A DNA stretch of 64,000 nucleotides from positions 1-64,000 of the forward strand of contig NZ_CAMICL010000006.1 of the NCBI RefSeq assembly GCF_946221105.1. Reading direction: 5' to 3'. Position 1 is the first letter of the stretch; the number at the start of each line of letters is the position of its first letter. The notes under the pieces were generated by a model. It saw nothing but the letters and a program-made list of their open reading frames with translations. It was not told where the DNA came from and ran no database searches. Source of the stretch: an uncultured Corynebacterium sp. (GTDB lineage Bacteria; Actinomycetota; Actinomycetes; Mycobacteriales; Mycobacteriaceae). The translations under genes and the position numbers were made by a program. Shown here in pieces: positions 10,974-20,375 of the stretch.

Positions 10974-11867
10974 ATGAGTGAACAGTTGGGGCAAGTGCAG
11001 GCGGCGGTGGAGGACTTCGCCGAATACGCCGAACTTGTCCTCGGCCGCTCCCCGAACACGGTCAAGGGTTACGTCGCGGACCTTAGAGGGCTCGCGGGCT
11101 ACGTGGATACCTTCGACGCGTTCACCCTCGACGCGCTGAGGCGCTGGCTCGCTGACGCGATGAGTGCTGGCAGAAGCCGGGCCACGCTGGCACGCCGCAC
11201 CGCCGCCGCCCGCGCCTTTTCCACCTGGGCCTACCGCCGGGGCGACATCAGCACCGACGCCGCGGCGCGGCTCAAGGCACCCAAGGTCAACCGTCCGCTG
11301 CCCACAGTGGTGAAGGGGGAGCGGGCAGGCGACCTCGTCGAGGCGGGCACGGCCGACGACGCCCACCCCGCCGAGTACCTGCGCGACCGCGCCATGCTCG
11401 AGCTGCTCTACGCCACCGGCATCCGCGTCGGGGAGCTGACGGGGTTAAACCTCGGCGACGTGGACCTTGCCCGCGGTCTCGCTCAAGTCACCGGCAAGGG
11501 CGACAAGCAGCGCGTCGTGCCGTTCGGCGAGGAAGCCGCGGCCGCCGTGTCCGAGTGGCTCGAGTTCGGCCGCGCAGAACTCGCGGGTGACACGCAGGCG
11601 ATGTTCGTCGGCTCCCGCGGCGGGCGCATCGACCAGCGCCAGGTGCGCCGCATAGTCGAGCGCGCCGGGCAGCGCGCCGGGGTGGAACACGTCAGCCCGC
11701 ACACGCTGCGTCACACCACTGCCACCCACATGCTCGAAGGTGGGGCGGATCTGCGCGTGGTGCAGGAGATGCTCGGCCACACCAGCCTGCAAACCACGCA
11801 GATCTACACCCACGTCTCCGCGCAGCGGCTCAAGCGCGTCTACGACCAGGCGCACCCGCGCGCGTAG
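10974..11867 (+). CDS. xerC: Tyrosine recombinase XerC
   Basis: Resolves chromosome dimers at dif together with XerD. The 297-residue protein has the N-terminal SAM-like core-binding domain (FAEYAELVLGRSPNTVKGYV) and the catalytic domain with all usual residues: Arg in YATGIRVGELTGL (about 150), HTLRHTTATHML (about 243-254), LGHTSLQTTQ and the nucleophile Tyr in IYTHVS (about 279). Start is leaderless: TACACT at 10960-10965, eight bases before ATG. Its end overlaps the convergent M23 gene by 38 bp. Confidence 0.95.
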   Translation: MSEQLGQVQAAVEDFAEYAELVLGRSPNTVKGYVADLRGLAGYVDTFDAFTLDALRRWLADAMSAGRSRATLARRTAAARAFSTWAYRRGDISTDAAARLKAPKVNRPLPTVVKGERAGDLVEAGTADDAHPAEYLRDRAMLELLYATGIRVGELTGLNLGDVDLARGLAQVTGKGDKQRVVPFGEEAAAAVSEWLEFGRAELAGDTQAMFVGSRGGRIDQRQVRRIVERAGQRAGVEHVSPHTLRHTTATHMLEGGADLRVVQEMLGHTSLQTTQIYTHVSAQRLKRVYDQAHPRA

Positions 11868-12369
11868 TGGCGCCGTCTAAGGGTTTGAGCCGGATCCGCG
11901 GCGCTTCCAACAGCGTGAGCGGGTCGATGTAGGAGTCCTTGCCCACCAGCGCACCCCAGTGCAAACCGTCGTGGGATCCGGAAAACCCCGCCGGGGCGTG
12001 CGCGAGGGTGCCAATCGGCTCGCCTTCGCGCACTTTGTCGCCGACGGCAAGCGGGGAGCGCACCGGCTGATACGTGGTGCGGATCCCGCCTGCGTGATCG
12101 ACGGAGATCACCGGGGTGCCGGCTACCACGCCCACGAAGGCGACAACGCCGTCGCCTGCGGCCAGCACGTCAGCGCCGAGGCGCAGGGGTAAGTCCACGC
12201 CGCGGTGGCCGGGTTTCCAATTCTGCTCCGGGATGTCAGCAGGGCGCGACACCGCGGCCGGGTACGGGGTGCCGGCTGTCGGGTCCACCCAGGCGGCGGC
12301 CGGGGCGGCGCTGATGGCGGCGGCGAGGATAAGGGCGGTGGCGGACCGGAGGATCGTCGAGAAGCGCAT
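11830..12369 (-). CDS. Secreted M23 family metallopeptidase (LytM-like)
   Basis: Probable cell-wall hydrolase or regulator, exported by Sec. Start at 12369 (MRFSTILRS) gives 179 residues with a signal peptide (ATALILAAAISAAPAAA, cut before W). The M23 domain has the first metal-ligand motif GHRGVDL and the later GLHWGALVGKDSYIDPLTLL. The first His of the usual H-x-H is Gly here, as in many actinobacterial LHWG-type members, so activity is uncertain. It lies on the opposite strand to its neighbours, between xerC and rpsB, the same place as in mycobacteria. Confidence 0.85.
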   Translation of the reverse strand: MRFSTILRSATALILAAAISAAPAAAWVDPTAGTPYPAAVSRPADIPEQNWKPGHRGVDLPLRLGADVLAAGDGVVAFVGVVAGTPVISVDHAGGIRTTYQPVRSPLAVGDKVREGEPIGTLAHAPAGFSGSHDGLHWGALVGKDSYIDPLTLLEAPRIRLKPLDGATTRAGAPGRRRA

Positions 12370-12669
12370 GCGTGAATACGAGCACGCAGGGGGCAAGAAA
12401 ACTAGCCTGGTTGCGAAAATCTGTGGATAACCCGCCGCCCGTCGCGAGGGTATCCACAGAAGACGCAGTTGAGATTAGGTTTTGTGGGCGCGGGCGGGTA
12501 GTGTTGCACGGGCAGCTTATATGGGCTGACTACGCGCACCGGATAATGCCTGCTCAGCGACGGTCCCTCTCTCAGGGTGCAGGGCGAGCACGGTGCCAGG
12601 GTGCGGGATAAAAACCCGCACGTGAGACAAGCAATTAACCGAACTACTTTCTCCGAAGGAGACAAAACC
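12370..12669 (+). promoter_or_regulatory. rpsB upstream region (promoter and leader hairpin)
   Basis: The 300-bp gap holds the DnaA-box pair at 12421-12459, a possible -10 TAGTGT near 12500, and a leader hairpin GTGCGGG/CCCGCAC (12601-12607, 12615-12621). The RBS GAAGGAG precedes the rpsB ATG. The hairpin may be an S2 autoregulatory element; this is inference. No gene or tRNA was seen here. Confidence 0.45.
12421..12459. promoter_or_regulatory. Inverted pair of DnaA-box-like sites upstream of rpsB
   Basis: CTGTGGATA (12421-12429) and TATCCACAG (12451-12459) form a perfect 9-bp inverted repeat with a 21-bp spacer. Read on the minus strand, the left arm plus the next base is a consensus DnaA box (TTATCCACA). 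The same pair occurs at 36261-36293. Function is inferred. Confidence 0.55.
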
Positions 12670-13617
12670 ATGGCAGTTGTAACCATGCGTGAACTCCTCG
12701 ACGCCGGTGTGCACTTCGGCCACCAGACGCGTCGCTGGAACCCGAAGATGCGCCGCTTCATCTTCACCGACCGTAACGGCATCTACATCATCGACCTGCA
12801 GCAGACGCTGACCTACATCGATGAGGCCTACGAGTTTGTCAAGGAGACCGTCGCACACGGCGGCACCATCCTGTTCGTCGGCACCAAGAAGCAGGCACAG
12901 GAGCCGATCCAGGAAGAGGCGCAGCGCGTCGGCATGCCGTACGTGACGCACCGCTGGCTGGGCGGCATGCTCACCAACTTCCAGACCGTGTCCAAGCGCA
13001 TCGGCCGCATGAAGGAACTGCAGGCCATGGACGCAGCCGAGGACGGCTACGCAGGCCGCGGCAAGAAGGAAGTCCTCATGCTCACCCGCGAACGCATCAA
13101 GCTCGAGCGTGTGCTGGGCGGCATCGCCGACATGACCAAGGCGCCGTCCGCGCTGTGGATCGTGGACACCAACAAGGAGCACATCGCCGTCAACGAGGCG
13201 CAGAAGCTGCGCATCCCGGTGGTTGCCATCCTGGACACCAACTGCGACCCGGACGTTGTCAACTTCCCGATCCCGGGCAACGACGACGCCATCGGCGCCG
13301 TGAAGCTGCTCACCCACATCGTGGGCGAGGCTGTCATCGCCGGTAAGCAGCAGCGCGAGGAGCGCCAGCTCGCTTCCGCACGCGACGCTGCAGGCGACAA
13401 CGACGCGAAGCGTCAGGCTGAGGCTGCCGAGGCAGCTGCTCAGGCTGCAGCTTCCGAGGAAGTTTCCGCAGCCGACGCAGCGAAGGCTGCCGCCGCAGCT
13501 GAGTCCGCGGCTCCGCAGGAGGTCGCCGAGGTTGAGCAGCCGCACGCTGTCCGCGCAGCTGAGCAGGCTGAGGCCAAGGCGAACGAGTCCGGCGACGAGT
13601 CTGCAACCCAGGCGTAA
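12670..13617 (+). CDS. rpsB: 30S ribosomal protein S2
   Basis: S2 sits at the head-body hinge of the 30S subunit and helps recruit S1. The ATG at 12670 gives [20 protein letters not shown], the family start; the RBS GAAGGAGAC lies just upstream. Blocks [33 protein letters not shown] and [11 protein letters not shown] are typical. The 315 residues exceed the roughly 240 of E. coli S2 because of a low-complexity tail of about 60-70 residues rich in Ala and Glu after residue 240, a common actinobacterial feature. A terminator separates it from tsf. Confidence 0.98.
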   Translation: MAVVTMRELLDAGVHFGHQTRRWNPKMRRFIFTDRNGIYIIDLQQTLTYIDEAYEFVKETVAHGGTILFVGTKKQAQEPIQEEAQRVGMPYVTHRWLGGMLTNFQTVSKRIGRMKELQAMDAAEDGYAGRGKKEVLMLTRERIKLERVLGGIADMTKAPSALWIVDTNKEHIAVNEAQKLRIPVVAILDTNCDPDVVNFPIPGNDDAIGAVKLLTHIVGEAVIAGKQQREERQLASARDAAGDNDAKRQAEAAEAAAQAAASEEVSAADAAKAAAAAESAAPQEVAEVEQPHAVRAAEQAEAKANESGDESATQA

Positions 13618-13645
13618 GCTTTCCGGCTCACGCCACCTGCACGCG

Positions 13646-13710
13646 CACCCCGCGTTCCGCTCACGCCCGCCGGCTTTCACGCCCGGGACAGTGCGGGCGC
13701 GGGGTGTTTT
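13646..13710 (+). terminator. Terminator-like structure between rpsB and tsf
   Basis: CACCCCGCG (13646-13654) pairs with CGCGGGGTG (13698-13706), followed by TTTT. The 43-nt loop can fold further (GCCCGC/GCGGGC). It may reduce read-through into tsf, which has its own upstream region. Confidence 0.65.
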
Positions 13711-13813
13711 GTGTGCGCCCCCGCTCCAAGCCGTGCCACAGCGAGTACTGTCGGCTACGCTTGAAACGGTTTGAACACTTTTAGCAACACATTCACGAGG
13801 AGGATCGCCCACT

Positions 13814-14632
13814 ATGGCGAACTACACTGCTGCTGACGTCAAGAAGCTCCGCGAGACCACCGGTTCCGGCATGCTCGACTGCAAGAAGGCACTCGAGGAG
13901 ACCGGCGGCGACTTCGATAAGGCCGTCGAAAACCTCCGCATCAAGGGCGCAAAGGACGTGGGCAAGCGCGCAGAGCGCAACGCCCTCGAGGGCCTGGTCG
14001 CCGTCTCCGGCAACACCATCGTCGAGATCAACTCCGAGACCGACTTCGTGGCCAAGAACCAGGAGTTCAAGGACATCGCCGCCCAGATCGCCGACGCTGC
14101 CGCCGCAGTGAAGGCGAACTCCCAGGAGGAGCTGGCGAACGCAGACGTGAACGGCCAGACCGCGCACGACGTCCTGGAGGCCCTTTCCGCCAAGATCGGC
14201 GAGAAGCTCGAGCTGCGCCGCGCCGCCACCATCGAGGGCGAGCAGGTGGCGAAGTACCTGCACCAGAAGGCTGCAGACCTGCCGCCGGCAGTCGGCGTGC
14301 TCGTGTCCTACACCGGCGACAATGCTGAGGCCGCACACCAGGTCGCTCTGCAGATCGCCGCGATGAAGGCCCGCTACCTCAGCCAGGAGTCCGTCCCGGC
14401 CGACGTCGTTGAGAAGGAGCGCGCGGTCCAGGAGGAGATCACCCGCAACGAGGGCAAGCCGGAGGCTGCCATCGCCAAGATCGTCGAGGGCCGCATGGGC
14501 GGCTTCTTCAAGGACGTTGTCCTGCTGGATCAGCCGTCCCTGGCTGACTCCAAGAAGACCGTCAAGCAGTTCGCCGACGAGAGCGGCATCGAGGTCACCG
14601 ACTTCGTCCGCTTCGAGGTCGGCCAGGCTTAG
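13814..14632 (+). CDS. tsf: Elongation factor Ts
   Basis: Nucleotide exchange factor that regenerates EF-Tu-GTP. The 272-residue protein opens with [20 protein letters not shown], the conserved N-terminal module, followed by ISETDFVA-type [13 protein letters not shown] and the two dimerisation subdomains. A strong GAGGAGG RBS precedes the ATG. The Gly at the [12 protein letters not shown] motif and the [12 protein letters not shown] segment match the family. Confidence 0.98.
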   Translation: MANYTAADVKKLRETTGSGMLDCKKALEETGGDFDKAVENLRIKGAKDVGKRAERNALEGLVAVSGNTIVEINSETDFVAKNQEFKDIAAQIADAAAAVKANSQEELANADVNGQTAHDVLEALSAKIGEKLELRRAATIEGEQVAKYLHQKAADLPPAVGVLVSYTGDNAEAAHQVALQIAAMKARYLSQESVPADVVEKERAVQEEITRNEGKPEAAIAKIVEGRMGGFFKDVVLLDQPSLADSKKTVKQFADESGIEVTDFVRFEVGQA

Positions 14633-14660
14633 GCTAAAGGCTTAATCTGCGCTAACCGCC

Positions 14661-14710
14661 AAGCCCCGCACCGCTTCCGCCCAGAAGGGCCGGTGGCGTG
14701 TGCGGGGCTT
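14661..14710 (+). terminator. Hairpin terminator after tsf
   Basis: AAGCCCCGCA (14661-14670) and TGCGGGGCTT (14701-14710) are perfect 10-bp inverted repeats, 30 nt apart. No long U-run follows, so strength is uncertain. Confidence 0.6.
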
Positions 14711-14821
14711 CGTCGTGAAGCAGAAGTGCCCAAAGCGCACGTTTCGGTGCCTGCGCGAAAGCGCGTCTAGAATCGTCTGCGAACATCTGAACATCCCGCC
14801 GCGCAAAAGGAGCGAATTTCG

Positions 14822-15547
14822 GTGACTGACCTCAATCCCAGCCGCACAGGTTTCAAGCGAGTGATGCTGAAGTTGGGCGGTGAAATGTTCGGCGGAGGCA
14901 AGGTCGGCATCGACCCGGACGTGGTCGAGTCCGTCGCGCGCCAGATCGCTGACGTGGCACGCGCTGGCACCGAGGTCGCCGTGGTCATCGGCGGCGGCAA
15001 CTTCTTCCGCGGCGCCCAGCTGCAGCAGCGCGGCATGGACCGCGCCCGCTCCGACTACATGGGCATGCTGGGTACGGTGATGAACTGCCTGGCACTGCAG
15101 GACTTCCTGCAGCAGATGGGCGTGGACTGCCGCGTGCAGACCTCCATCAACATGGCGCAGATCGCCGAGCCGTACCTGCCGCTGCGCGCCGCCCGCCACC
15201 TGGAGAAGGGCCGCGTGGTCATCTTCGGCGCCGGCATGGGCATGCCGTACTTCTCCACGGACACCACCGCCGCCCAGCGCGCGCTGGAGATCGGCTGCGA
15301 GGTGCTGCTGATGGCCAAGGCTGTCGACGGCGTGTACGACTCCGACCCGCGCGAGAACCCGGACGCGAAGCTGTACTCCGAGATCTCCCCGCGCGAGGTC
15401 ATCGAGAACGGGCTGAAGGTCGCCGACGCCACCGCGTTCAGCCTCTGCATGGACAACAACATGCCCATTTTGGTGTTCAACCTGCTGCAGGAGGGCAACA
15501 TCGCCCGCGCCGTCTCCGGCGAGCAGGTGGGCACGCTGGTGGCCTAA
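14822..15547 (+). CDS. pyrH: Uridylate kinase
   Basis: Phosphorylates UMP to UDP in pyrimidine synthesis; bacterial PyrH is a hexamer of the amino-acid-kinase fold. The GTG at 14822 follows the RBS AAAAGGAG. The 241-residue sequence carries [32 protein letters not shown], and the [20 protein letters not shown] and [18 protein letters not shown] blocks. Its stop overlaps the convergent amidase gene by 4 bp (CTAA). Confidence 0.97.
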   Translation: MTDLNPSRTGFKRVMLKLGGEMFGGGKVGIDPDVVESVARQIADVARAGTEVAVVIGGGNFFRGAQLQQRGMDRARSDYMGMLGTVMNCLALQDFLQQMGVDCRVQTSINMAQIAEPYLPLRAARHLEKGRVVIFGAGMGMPYFSTDTTAAQRALEIGCEVLLMAKAVDGVYDSDPRENPDAKLYSEISPREVIENGLKVADATAFSLCMDNNMPILVFNLLQEGNIARAVSGEQVGTLVA

Positions 15548-16626
15548 GTGTGCAACAGCTCGGTCTGCGCCGCCAGGCCGAGCAACTCCGGGCCGCTGAG
15601 TTTCAGGCTGCCCAGGTGCACCCCCGCGAGCGCGATTGCGGGGGTGCGCAGCAAGTTAAAGACAGAGCACCACGGCGACCACTCGGTTTGCGCGTGGAAG
15701 CTCTCTTCGGGGTGGAGTGCGGGGAAGTAGCCGAGCGGGGGCGGATCGAACGCGATGGTGGGGGAGAGCACTGCGTCCACGCCCCACTGCGCCGCGAGCA
15801 GCGCGGGGAGTGCGCGCGTGTGCGCCTGCGCCGCGGCGATCTGCTCCGGCCGCAGTCGGCGCGCCTCCTCTTTCAGCCACGCGATGTAGCCGCTGTCCAG
15901 CGGGTGCACGTCCTTGAACGAACGCTTGATTGTGGTGCTGAAGTGGGCGTACGTCTCGCGCGACTCATCGTAGGGGGAAATCTCCACCACATCGTGGGCG
16001 CGTCCAAGGGCAGCAGCTAGCTTCTCGACGTCAGCTCCGCGCCGCTCCGACACCTCAGGGTCCGCGAACACGCCCCGGGTGAGCACACCGATGCGCAGCC
16101 TTCTTCGTGCGGGCGGCGTCCAACCGGTGAGCGTGAACAGGTCGGCGACGTTGCGGGTGAAAAACCCGTGGGCGGACAGGTCGCGGCTGGCCAGTTTCAG
16201 CCCCACCACCCCGCAGGCCGCGGCCGGCACACGGATCGAGCCGCCGGCGTCGGTGCCGTGGGCGGCGCGCACAGTGCCGTCCGCCACCACGACGGCGGCG
16301 CCCGCGGAGGAGCCGCCGGGCGTGCGGCCGGGGAAGGCAGGGGATTCCAGCAGGGCCACGCCGGGGCGCTCCGCGTAGCAGGTGGCGCCCAGCTCGGAGG
16401 TCAGGGTTTTGGCGGCGACACGCGCTCCGGCGTCGATAAGCAACTGCGCGAACGGGTCCGTTGTCTGCGCGGTGTAGGCGCGCGCGGGGTTGCCGTGCGT
16501 GGTGGGCATGCCGGCGACATCGGTGCCGTCTTTGATGGGGACGCTCCAGCCGGAAAGCCGCCCGCCGAGCGGGCCGGTGAGCGCGGCGCCGGGCGGCGCG
16601 ACGAACGTGAAGGCTGGGTGCGGCAT
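15544..16626 (-). CDS. Amidase signature family protein
   Basis: Serine amidohydrolase with the Ser-cisSer-Lys triad: Lys in [13 protein letters not shown], the cis-Ser in [15 protein letters not shown] and the nucleophile in [19 protein letters not shown]. At 360 residues it is shorter than typical family members (450-500). Substrate is unknown; it is not clearly GatA, since no gatB or gatC lies nearby. The start is leaderless: TAGACT read on the minus strand (16638-16633), six bases before the ATG at 16626. It sits between pyrH and frr, as an amidase gene does near this block in mycobacteria. Confidence 0.85.
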   Translation of the reverse strand: MPHPAFTFVAPPGAALTGPLGGRLSGWSVPIKDGTDVAGMPTTHGNPARAYTAQTTDPFAQLLIDAGARVAAKTLTSELGATCYAERPGVALLESPAFPGRTPGGSSAGAAVVVADGTVRAAHGTDAGGSIRVPAAACGVVGLKLASRDLSAHGFFTRNVADLFTLTGWTPPARRRLRIGVLTRGVFADPEVSERRGADVEKLAAALGRAHDVVEISPYDESRETYAHFSTTIKRSFKDVHPLDSGYIAWLKEEARRLRPEQIAAAQAHTRALPALLAAQWGVDAVLSPTIAFDPPPLGYFPALHPEESFHAQTEWSPWCSVFNLLRTPAIALAGVHLGSLKLSGPELLGLAAQTELLHT

Positions 16627-16702
16627 GGCGACAGTCTAGGCACGCGGCGGGCGCTGGTAAGTTAAGGGTGACGCAAACCCGAGAAACGATAGGGGTAAAA
16701 CC

Positions 16703-17260
16703 ATGATTGAAGACGTTTTGCTGGACGCCGAAGAGCGCATGACCGCCTCCGTTGAGCACACCCGAAACGAGCTGGCCACCATCCGCACCGGCCGCGCGAA
16801 CCCGGCCATGTTCAACGGCGTGATGGCCGACTTCTACGGCGCGCCCACCCCGATCAACCAGATGGCCACCATCTCGGTGCCGGAGCCGCGCATGCTTCTG
16901 ATCAAGCCGTACGACATGTCCACGATGGGCGAGATCGAGAACGCCATCCGCAACTCCGACCTCGGTGTGAACCCGACTGACGACGGCCAGGTCATCCGCG
17001 TGTCCGTCCCGCAGCTGACCGAGGAGCGCCGCAAGGAACTGGTCAAGCAAGCTAAGCAGAAGGGCGAAGACGGCAAGATCGCCATCCGCAACGTGCGCCG
17101 CCAGGGCATGGAAGCGCTGAAGAAGATCCAGAAGGACGGCGACGCCGGCGAGGACGAGGTGTTGACCGCCGAGAAGGCTCTGGACAAGACCACCCAGGAC
17201 TACGTCGGTCAGATCGACGAGGTCGTGCAGCGCAAGGAAAACGAGCTGCTGGAGGTCTAA
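16703..17260 (+). CDS. frr: Ribosome recycling factor
   Basis: With EF-G it splits the post-termination ribosome. The 185-residue protein has the standard length, with [20 protein letters not shown] near the N-terminus, the [21 protein letters not shown] loop, and [16 protein letters not shown] in the C-terminal helix. The RBS-like AGGGG lies upstream of the ATG. cdsA starts six bases after the stop, so the two form an operon. Confidence 0.98.
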   Translation: MIEDVLLDAEERMTASVEHTRNELATIRTGRANPAMFNGVMADFYGAPTPINQMATISVPEPRMLLIKPYDMSTMGEIENAIRNSDLGVNPTDDGQVIRVSVPQLTEERRKELVKQAKQKGEDGKIAIRNVRRQGMEALKKIQKDGDAGEDEVLTAEKALDKTTQDYVGQIDEVVQRKENELLEV

Positions 17261-17266
17261 GCCGAC

Positions 17267-18244
17267 GTGTCGAAGGCGCAGACGGAAGCCACCGGGCCCG
17301 CTGAGGTCCCTGAAGGCACCGAGATGGGCGCGGCCGTGAGCGATGCCACGGAGGCACCCGAGGCCACCCCGAGCCGCTGGCCCAGTCGCGCCCCGAAGCC
17401 GAAGAACAAGGCGGGGCGCAACCTGCCGGCGGCGATCGCCATGGGCGTGGTGCTCGGCGCGCTGGTGATCGCGGCGGTGTGGATCGGGCCTGTGGCCTGG
17501 TACCCGTTGGTCGCCGTCGCCGTGGCGCTGGCCATGTGGGAGGTGATGACGCGTCTGCGCGAGGCCGGCTACGTCCAGCCGCGCACGCTGATGATCATCC
17601 TCGGCCAGGCCATGCTCTGGCTGTCCGCGCCTTACGGCACTACGGGGCTGGTCTCCGGATTCGCCTTCACCGTGCTGGTGGTGATGTTCTGGGGCATGTT
17701 CCACCAGGGCAGGCACCACCAACCAGAGAACTACCTGCGCGACACCGCAGTGGCGCTCTTCGTGCTCGCGTGGATCCCGCTGTTCGGCACATTCGCCGCC
17801 ATGATCTCCCGGATCACCGAGGCCGGGGTTGACGGCTCCGCGTACATCGTGGCGTTCATGCTGTGCGTGGTGGCCAACGACGTCGGCGGCTACGCCGCGG
17901 GCGTGATGTTCGGCTCCCACCCGATGGCCCCGGCCGTCAGCCCGAACAAGTCCTGGGAGGGCTTCGCTGGATCCATGACCGCGGGCATCATCACCGGAGT
18001 GCTGGTGGTGCACTTCCTTATCCATGGCCCGTGGTGGATGGGCATCGTGCTCGGCATCGCCCTTGTCATCTGCGGGACCATGGGCGATTTGGTGGAAAGC
18101 CAGTTCAAGCGCGAACTGGGCATCAAGGACATGTCCAACCTGCTGCCGGGACACGGCGGCATCATGGACCGCCTCGACGGCATGCTGCCCGCCGCGGCGG
18201 CGACCTACATCCTGCTGACCACCATCACGTTGATGAACCCTTAG
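17267..18244 (+). CDS. cdsA: Phosphatidate cytidylyltransferase
   Basis: Makes CDP-diacylglycerol from phosphatidic acid and CTP, the precursor of phosphatidylinositol, cardiolipin and PE-type lipids. The GTG at 17267 gives 325 residues: an N-terminal soluble extension of about 45 residues rich in Glu, Ala and Pro, then about eight membrane spans. The family signature is near the C-terminus: [31 protein letters not shown] and [13 protein letters not shown], with the acidic metal-binding residues in place. Confidence 0.95.
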   Translation: MSKAQTEATGPAEVPEGTEMGAAVSDATEAPEATPSRWPSRAPKPKNKAGRNLPAAIAMGVVLGALVIAAVWIGPVAWYPLVAVAVALAMWEVMTRLREAGYVQPRTLMIILGQAMLWLSAPYGTTGLVSGFAFTVLVVMFWGMFHQGRHHQPENYLRDTAVALFVLAWIPLFGTFAAMISRITEAGVDGSAYIVAFMLCVVANDVGGYAAGVMFGSHPMAPAVSPNKSWEGFAGSMTAGIITGVLVVHFLIHGPWWMGIVLGIALVICGTMGDLVESQFKRELGIKDMSNLLPGHGGIMDRLDGMLPAAAATYILLTTITLMNP

Positions 18245-18253
18245 GTTTGCGCC

Positions 18254-18280
18254 CGCGCCAGATTCGAAATTCGTGGCGCG
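18254..18280 (+). terminator. Hairpin between cdsA and rlmN
   Basis: CGCGCCA (18254-18260) pairs with TGGCGCG (18274-18280), loop 13 nt. It lies 10 bp after the cdsA stop and 22 bp before the rlmN start. It may be a weak terminator or part of the rlmN leader; no U-run is present. Confidence 0.4.
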
Positions 18281-18302
18281 ACGTGCCAAGATGGGGCGCA
18301 CT

Positions 18303-19406
18303 ATGAGCGATTTCCCCCAGATCCAGCTGCTCGCCCCGAAGCGCGGCATGCCGCCGAAGCACTTCGCGGACTTGAGCAAAGACGAGCGCATCGACGCGCT
18401 CAAGGAACTCGGCCTGCCCAAGTTCCGCGCCGACCAGATCGCGCGCCACTACTACGGCAAGTTCGAGGCCGACCCGCTGACCATGACAGACCTGCCGGAG
18501 GCGCAGCGCCAGACCGTCAAGGACGCGCTGTTTCCCACGCTTTTGACGCCGGTGCGCACGGTGGAGACCGATGAGGGCGACACGACGAAGACGCTGTGGC
18601 GGCTTCACGACGGCATCCTGCTGGAATCCGTCCTCATGCGCTACCCGGGCCGCGCAACCCTGTGCATCTCCTCCCAGGCCGGCTGCGGCATGGCCTGCCC
18701 GTTTTGCGCAACCGGCCAGGGCGGGCTGGACCGCAACCTGTCCGTGGCGGAGATCGTCGACCAGGTCCGCGCCGCCGCGGCGATGATGGCCGCCGAGGGC
18801 TCGCGCCTGTCCAACATCGTGTTCATGGGCATGGGGGAGCCGCTGGCCAACTACAAGCGCGTGGTCAACGCCGTGCGTCAGATCACCCAGCCGTCCCCGG
18901 ACGGCTTCGGCATCTCCCAGCGCAACGTCACGGTCTCCACGGTGGGGCTCGCCCCACAGATCCGCATGCTCGCTGACGAGGGCCTGTCCTGCACCCTGGC
19001 TGTCAGCCTGCACACGCCTGACGACGAGCTCCGCGACGAACTCGTCCCCGTCAACGACCGCTTCGAAGTGACTGAAGTGCTGGATGCCGCCCGCTACTAC
19101 GCGGACCAGACCGGCCGCCGCGTGTCCATCGAGTACGCCCTGATCCGCGACATGAACGACCACGACTGGCGCGCGGACATGCTGGGCAAGAAGCTGCACT
19201 CGGCGCTGGGCTCGCGCGTGCACGTCAACGTGATCCCGCTGAACCCCACGCCGGGCTCGAAGTGGGACGCCTCGCCGAAGGCCCGCCAGGACGAGTTCGT
19301 CCGCCGCGTGGCCGCCCAGGGCGTGCCGTGCACCGTGCGCGACACCAAGGGCCAGGAAATCGCCGCGGCCTGCGGACAGCTCGCCGCCGACGAGGACGCC
19401 AGCTAG
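18303..19406 (+). CDS. rlmN: Dual-specificity 23S rRNA/tRNA adenosine C2-methyltransferase RlmN
   Basis: Radical-SAM enzyme that methylates A2503 of 23S rRNA and A37 of some tRNAs. With the ATG at 18303 the product is 367 residues; an in-frame ATG at 18291 is possible. The radical-SAM cysteines are C128, C132 and C135 (CGMACPFC), and the second catalytic Cys is C357 in AAACGQL. The GEPLANY block and [13 protein letters not shown] are present. It lacks features of Cfr-type resistance enzymes visible by eye, and the context is housekeeping. Confidence 0.93.
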   Translation: MSDFPQIQLLAPKRGMPPKHFADLSKDERIDALKELGLPKFRADQIARHYYGKFEADPLTMTDLPEAQRQTVKDALFPTLLTPVRTVETDEGDTTKTLWRLHDGILLESVLMRYPGRATLCISSQAGCGMACPFCATGQGGLDRNLSVAEIVDQVRAAAAMMAAEGSRLSNIVFMGMGEPLANYKRVVNAVRQITQPSPDGFGISQRNVTVSTVGLAPQIRMLADEGLSCTLAVSLHTPDDELRDELVPVNDRFEVTEVLDAARYYADQTGRRVSIEYALIRDMNDHDWRADMLGKKLHSALGSRVHVNVIPLNPTPGSKWDASPKARQDEFVRRVAAQGVPCTVRDTKGQEIAAACGQLAADEDAS

Positions 19407-19490
19407 CCGCTCTGCGCGTCTGCCGCGCCGCACCCAGCGACGCCAACCTGCCGCGCCGGAGCCCTCCCGCGCACAAACCCCGAGCACAGG

Positions 19491-19527
19491 ACCCCTAGTA
19501 TGCCCAAAATAGGGCCATACTAGGGGT
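19491..19527 (+). terminator. Perfect 12-bp hairpin after rlmN
   Basis: ACCCCTAGTATG (19491-19502) is the exact reverse complement of CATACTAGGGGT (19516-19527); the 13-nt loop has an inner CCC/GGG. It lies 85 bp after the rlmN stop, without a clear U-run. The gap 19407-19655 otherwise holds only a minus-strand terminator and one GTCGATAAGC word. Confidence 0.65.
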
Positions 19528-19609
19528 CTCTTGCTCTGGGTCTGCGGATTCAAGCCGGGACGGGCAGGGTTTGGCGTTTGGAGGGAGCGGGCGCGGGCCA
19601 ACGGGCACG

Positions 19610-19636
19610 AAAAAACCGCCAGCGGGGGCTGGCGGT
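19610..19636 (-). terminator. Terminator of the DUF2631 gene (minus strand)
   Basis: ACCGCCAGC (19615-19623) and GCTGGCGGT (19628-19636) form a 9-bp stem with a GGGG loop. On the minus strand it is followed by a run of U (the A-run at 19610-19615). Confidence 0.8.
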
Positions 19637-19655
19637 GACGGTGGCGTCGATAAGC

Positions 19656-20189
19656 TTAGATGCGCTCGTGCTTGCCGCGGGACTCGACGGTGATGACCTC
19701 AACGTCCTCGCGCTGGTGCGCCGCGTCGACAGGGCGGGCAGCGGTGCGCTCGACCACGCGCTCCTCACCGCGTGCCGGGCGCAGGTGTGCGACGCGGCCC
19801 GGCTCGATGTTCAGGGCACGCAGCTGGGAGTCGGTGAGGTTCTCGTACACGTCGCCGGAGAGGGTGGCCTGGTCGTAGATCCAGTCCGGCTCCTGGTGGC
19901 CCACCGGCTTGTTGTGGGAGGTGACGGTGCGGACCTGGTTCAGCTTCGGCTTGGTGGCGTGCAGGATCAGGCCGAGCGCGATCAGCACTGCGAGGGCGAT
20001 GAGCCAGATGGTCTCCACGTGGCCCTGGTGGTTGCCAAAGTTGTAGGCGATGAGGAACAGGACGGAGATCCAACCGGCGATCTGGATGGTGCGGTCAGTG
20101 AACGCGCTCCAGCCGAAACGAGCAGACGGAACGTCCGCCTCAGAAACACCGTTGTACACCTGGGGTGCGTTGTCCTTCGCGTGGGCCAC
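19656..20189 (-). CDS. DUF2631 membrane protein
   Basis: 177-residue actinobacterial membrane protein of unknown function, adjacent to dxr as in mycobacteria. Start is GTG at 20189 after an AAGGAG RBS. Two hydrophobic segments (IQIAGWISVLFLIAYNF and IWLIALAVLIALGLIL, about residues 35-80) form a hairpin, followed by a long charged cytoplasmic tail rich in Arg and Glu. It is transcribed divergently from dxr. No function can be assigned from the sequence. Confidence 0.85.
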   Translation of the reverse strand: MAHAKDNAPQVYNGVSEADVPSARFGWSAFTDRTIQIAGWISVLFLIAYNFGNHQGHVETIWLIALAVLIALGLILHATKPKLNQVRTVTSHNKPVGHQEPDWIYDQATLSGDVYENLTDSQLRALNIEPGRVAHLRPARGEERVVERTAARPVDAAHQREDVEVITVESRGKHERI

Positions 20190-20375
20190 TGGAATGCTCC
20201 TTCAAAGCCGGGTTAGCGTTTGCCAAGATCGGTAAAACTTTCAGCGCCTATCATCGCACACCGGGTGGGGCAAAGGGGACTCCTCACCCCCAATGTGTTC
20301 AAACTTTCGCACCACAGCCCACGGGATTGTGCCCTCACGGTGCCAAAACGTGCCGTTTCATGGCACAATAGCGAC

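Noticed and set aside
10974..11867. Tyrosine recombinase as sign of a prophage or integrative element
   Set aside because: The gene is in the conserved yraN-comM-dprA-xerC order, with no phage genes or attachment repeats nearby; it is the housekeeping XerC.
12421..12459. Chromosomal origin of replication
   Set aside because: Only one pair of DnaA-box-like sites is present, with no dnaA, dnaN, parS or AT-rich unwinding region. It is treated as a possible regulatory site.
18303..19406. Cfr-type rRNA methyltransferase resistance gene
   Set aside because: Length, C-terminal Cys context and position after cdsA fit housekeeping RlmN.
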